In this document: positions 61,585 to 64,000 of the stretch, piece by piece | How positions within the stretch are numbered: position 1 is the first letter of the stretch | Layout of the letters: every line of letters starts with the position of its first letter | NCBI RefSeq assembly: GCF_900105185.1 | Contig: NZ_FNTJ01000002.1 | Coordinates: 2,046,001-2,110,000, forward strand | Reading direction: 5' to 3' | DNA length: 64,000 bases | From: Pseudomonas saponiphila | GTDB lineage: Bacteria; Pseudomonadota; Gammaproteobacteria; Pseudomonadales; Pseudomonadaceae | Program-made: the position numbers and the translations under genes | The notes under the pieces: generated by a model | Database searches by the model: none | The model's input: only the letters and a program-made list of their open reading frames with translations | Told to the model about the DNA's origin: nothing

Positions 61585-62559
61585 ATGAGCCGAATTTTTG
61601 CTGACAACGCCCATTCCATCGGTAATACCCCCTTGGTGCAGATCAACCGCATCGCCCCGCGCGGGGTGACCATCCTGGCCAAGATCGAAGGGCGCAACCC
61701 GGGCTACTCAGTGAAGTGCCGGATCGGCGCCAACATGATCTGGGACGCCGAAAGCAGCGGCAAGCTCAAGCCGGGCATGACCATCGTCGAGCCCACCTCG
61801 GGCAACACCGGGATCGGCCTGGCCTTCGTTGCAGCGGCTCGTGGCTACAAACTGATGCTGACCATGCCGGCGTCCATGAGCATCGAGCGGCGCAAGGTGC
61901 TCAAGGCCCTGGGCGCGGAGCTGGTGCTGACCGAGCCGGCCAAGGGCATGAAGGGAGCGATTGAAAAGGCCGCCGAAATCCTGGCCAGCGATCCGTCCAA
62001 GTACTTCATGCCACAGCAGTTCGATAACCCGGCCAACCCGGCGATCCACGAGAAAACCACCGGTCCGGAAATCTGGAACGACACCGACGGCGCCGTGGAC
62101 GTGCTGGTGGCTGGGGTCGGCACCGGCGGCACCATCAGCGGCGTGTCGCGCTACATCAAGAAGACCCAGGGCAAACCGATCCTGTCGGTGGCGGTGGAGC
62201 CGGCGACGTCGCCGGTGATCAGCCAGAAGCTCGCCGGTGAAGAGATCAAGCCCAGCCATCACAAGATCCAGGGCATCGGTGCCGGCTTCGTGCCGAAGAA
62301 CCTCGACCTGGCCATGGTCGACCGGGTGGAACTGGTGACCGATGAAGAGTCCAAGGCCATGGCCCTGCGCCTGATGCAGGAAGAGGGGATTCTCTGCGGG
62401 ATTTCCTGTGGTGCGGCGATGGCGGTGGCGGTACGCCTGGCGGAAACCCCGGAAATGCAGGGCAAGACCATCGTGGTGATCCTGCCGGACTCCGGCGAGC
62501 GCTATCTGTCGAGCATGCTGTTCAGCGACCTGTTCACCGAGCAGGAAAACCAGCAGTAA
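61585..62559 (+). CDS. cysK: Cysteine synthase A (O-acetylserine sulfhydrylase)
   Basis: 324 residues from ATG 61585, with AAGGA seven bases upstream; the frame extends 71 codons further without a ribosome site. The pyridoxal phosphate lysine is Lys44 in [16 protein letters not shown], the asparagine loop is TSGNTG near 71-76, and [11 protein letters not shown] near 178 binds the phosphate. The sequence follows E. coli CysK closely to its ends ([17 protein letters not shown]). It makes cysteine from O-acetylserine and sulfide. Confidence 0.95.
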   Translation: MSRIFADNAHSIGNTPLVQINRIAPRGVTILAKIEGRNPGYSVKCRIGANMIWDAESSGKLKPGMTIVEPTSGNTGIGLAFVAAARGYKLMLTMPASMSIERRKVLKALGAELVLTEPAKGMKGAIEKAAEILASDPSKYFMPQQFDNPANPAIHEKTTGPEIWNDTDGAVDVLVAGVGTGGTISGVSRYIKKTQGKPILSVAVEPATSPVISQKLAGEEIKPSHHKIQGIGAGFVPKNLDLAMVDRVELVTDEESKAMALRLMQEEGILCGISCGAAMAVAVRLAETPEMQGKTIVVILPDSGERYLSSMLFSDLFTEQENQQ

Positions 62560-62568
62560 CGCCCCCGG

Positions 62569-62594
62569 GCATTCGCCGGCTTGCCGGCGAATGC
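62569..62594 (+). terminator. Hairpin after cysK
   Basis: GCATTCGCCGGC (62569-62580) and GCCGGCGAATGC (62583-62594) form a 12-bp perfect stem with a two-base loop, nine bases after the cysK stop. The core GCCGGCTTGCCGGCGAA is that of a REP element, so it may be a REP serving as an mRNA end. No T-run follows. Confidence 0.6.
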
Positions 62595-62784
62595 TGATCC
62601 AAGTCAGCCGCGGGCCTGGTCGCTTGTGCTATTTAAGCGCCTTTGTTGCACGACCGTTAACACTGAATGTTGAGTCGTGCGGGTTTTTCCAGGGTCCAGG
62701 AGTGTTTATCATTGCCGGCTGCCAGGTTGGGTGAACACTCCCCCACACAGCCTGCACAGGTGCCTATTTCCAAGGAGTCGTTGC

Positions 62785-63723
62785 ATGAGCTTTTCCTTTG
62801 CCGCCAAGTTCGCGGTGTTGTCGCTGTTCGTCGGCAGCATCCTTTACGTGCATCTGCGCGGCAAGGCGCGTCTGCCGGTACTGCGCCAGTTCGTCAACCA
62901 TTCGGCGCTGTTCGCCCCCTACAACGCCTTGATGTACCTGTTCTCCGGGGTGCCTTCCAAGCCATACCTGGATCGCAGCAAGTTCCCCGAGCTGGATATC
63001 CTGCGGGACAACTGGCAAGTGATCCGCGAAGAGGCCATGCACTTGTTCGACGAGGGCTATATCCGCGCGGCGGAGAAGAACAACGATGCCGGCTTCGGCT
63101 CCTTCTTCAAGAAAGGCTGGAAGCGCTTCTACCTCAAGTGGTACGACAAGCCACTGCCTTCGGCCGCCGCCCTGTGCCCCAAGACCGTCGAGCTGGTGAG
63201 CGCGATTCCCAACGTCAAGGGCGCGATGTTCGCCCTGCTGCCCGGTGGCAGCCACCTCAACCCGCACCGTGATCCCTTTGCCGGTTCCCTGCGCTATCAC
63301 CTGGGCCTGTCGACCCCCAACTCCGATGCCTGCCGGATTTTCGTCGATGGCGAGGAATACGCCTGGCGCGACGGTGAAGACGTGATGTTCGATGAAACCT
63401 ATGTGCACTGGGTGAAGAACGAAACCGAAACCACCCGGGTGATCCTGTTCTGCGACATTGAACGGCCGTTGAGCAGCCCGCTGATGACCCGCATCAACCG
63501 TTGGGTCAGCGCCCAGTTGGGACGTGCCACCGCGCCGCAGAACCTCGATGACGAGCGCGTCGGCGGGATCAACCAGGCCTATGCCTGGAGCAAGCGTTTC
63601 AGCGACAGCTTCAGTGGCGTGGTCAAGCAGTGGAAGCGCCGCAACCCCAAGCTCTACCGCATTCTGCGTCCGGTGCTGGCGGTGCTGGTGCTGGTGCTGC
63701 TGTGGAAGTGGCTGTTCGGATAA
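62785..63723 (+). CDS. lpxO: Lipid A hydroxylase-like dioxygenase (aspartyl/asparaginyl hydroxylase family)
   Basis: 312 residues from ATG 62785, seven bases after AAGGAG. Short membrane segments are predicted at both ends (about 5-22, FAVLSLFVGSILYV; 293-311, VLAVLVLVLLWKWLF). The iron ligands of the 2-oxoglutarate dioxygenase are seen as NPHRDPFAG near 158-166 and YVHWVKNE near 206-213, with the 2-oxoglutarate arginine in TTRVILFCD. LpxO adds a 2-hydroxyl to the secondary laurate of lipid A at the inner membrane. The role is inferred from length, ends and motifs. Confidence 0.87.
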   Translation: MSFSFAAKFAVLSLFVGSILYVHLRGKARLPVLRQFVNHSALFAPYNALMYLFSGVPSKPYLDRSKFPELDILRDNWQVIREEAMHLFDEGYIRAAEKNNDAGFGSFFKKGWKRFYLKWYDKPLPSAAALCPKTVELVSAIPNVKGAMFALLPGGSHLNPHRDPFAGSLRYHLGLSTPNSDACRIFVDGEEYAWRDGEDVMFDETYVHWVKNETETTRVILFCDIERPLSSPLMTRINRWVSAQLGRATAPQNLDDERVGGINQAYAWSKRFSDSFSGVVKQWKRRNPKLYRILRPVLAVLVLVLLWKWLFG

Positions 63724-63726
63724 ATC

Positions 63727-63756
63727 TTGCAACCCATCTCGGGCGCTGGTTATAGT
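63727..63756 (+). promoter_or_regulatory. Putative sigma-70 promoter after lpxO
   Basis: TTGCAA (63727-63732) and TATAGT (63751-63756) are 18 bases apart, starting four bases after the lpxO stop codon. It would drive a gene or RNA beyond the window edge. Confidence 0.5.
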
Positions 63757-64000
63757 CAGCGCCCTGTGAGTCCTGCTATTCACGTTCTTCCTCTTCGAGA
63801 ACCATCGGCACATGGCTTTTTCCCCTCTCAACGCGGTAGTGCTTTCAGCGGTCAACGCTGGCGTCGTGCCGTGCGGGAATCAGCAGCCTGTGCAGATCGG
63901 TCAGTACCCCTCACCTGTCAGTAGCACGCCGGTGTACGCGGTCGTATCACCGCCGGGCGTTGGCTTTTCGGGCTGATCGGCATCGCTGCCGTTCCCTGTG
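63757..64000 (+). other. Window end without assignable gene
   Basis: No frame in these 244 bases gives a recognisable protein. One 54-codon frame starts at ATG 63812 but lacks a ribosome site. The last 61 bases can be read as GRITAGRWLFGLIGIAAVPC, which looks like a membrane segment, but a stop codon lies ten codons or so before and no start follows it. The stretch may be a long leader of the next gene. Confidence 0.3.

Noticed and set aside
63727..63924. 65-codon frame at the right edge
   Set aside because: It starts on the promoter-like sequence itself, has no ribosome site and an arginine- and serine-rich shadow composition.

Overview
The window is chromosomal DNA of a GC-rich gammaproteobacterium, most likely a member of the Pseudomonas fluorescens group. 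The pointers are the housekeeping neighbourhoods (rnd-ycgL, cysK-lpxO, moxR-VWA, pxpABC, cynTS), the many REP/REPIN palindromes of the GTAGGAGC...GCGAA type, and a fimbrial cluster laid out like P. aeruginosa cupB. The species cannot be fixed from the sequence alone. No tRNA, rRNA, CRISPR array, transposase or phage gene was seen.

Region 1 (1-3.9 kb) and region 3 (20-31.5 kb) are surface-adhesion loci. Region 3 is a complete hybrid of two secretion pathways on one strand: major fimbrial subunit, periplasmic chaperone, outer-membrane usher, second chaperone, a two-partner-secretion pore (TpsB), a TpsA exoprotein with GLUG repeats, and a two-domain tip adhesin. Region 1 holds a second tip adhesin (cut by the window edge) followed by a paralogous TpsA. 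Both TpsA proteins share the same extended signal peptide and have 13 GLUG repeats each by hand count.

Region 2 (4-20 kb) is a catabolic block between the two adhesion loci. An IclR regulator and a PaaI-type thioesterase face a CoA ligase-MFS transporter-nitronate monooxygenase unit. Opposed to these is a beta-oxidation operon (bifunctional hydratase/dehydrogenase, thiolase, two different acyl-CoA dehydrogenases) whose content resembles the pimelate (pim) operon. A GntR-SDR-BKACE-MFS operon completes the block. Two closely similar operator-like sequences lie 10 kb apart in front of the ligase and the beta-oxidation operons, and a shorter relative precedes the IclR gene, which suggests one regulon for uptake, CoA activation and beta-oxidation of an unidentified carboxylic acid.

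Region 4 (31.5-44 kb) holds LysR regulators, a low-temperature-requirement A protein, a CHMI-type isomerase, two exporters, a cyanate detoxification cluster (cynR divergent from cynT-cynS-cynX-like), a periplasmic cyclohexadienyl dehydratase-like protein, a methyltransferase, rnd-ycgL and a D-2-hydroxyacid dehydrogenase. Region 5 (44-64 kb) is conserved housekeeping and small conserved genes: nitroreductase, YcgN, an M61-like protein that has lost its zinc motif, a TrmH-type methylase, YajD, a spermidine-synthase-like protein, a cyclic-nucleotide-binding protein, oligopeptidase B, a class II amidotransferase, a 5-oxoprolinase cluster (LysR, MFS, pxpABC), VWA/MoxR, cysK and lpxO. The last 277 bases contain a good promoter but no gene that can be assigned.
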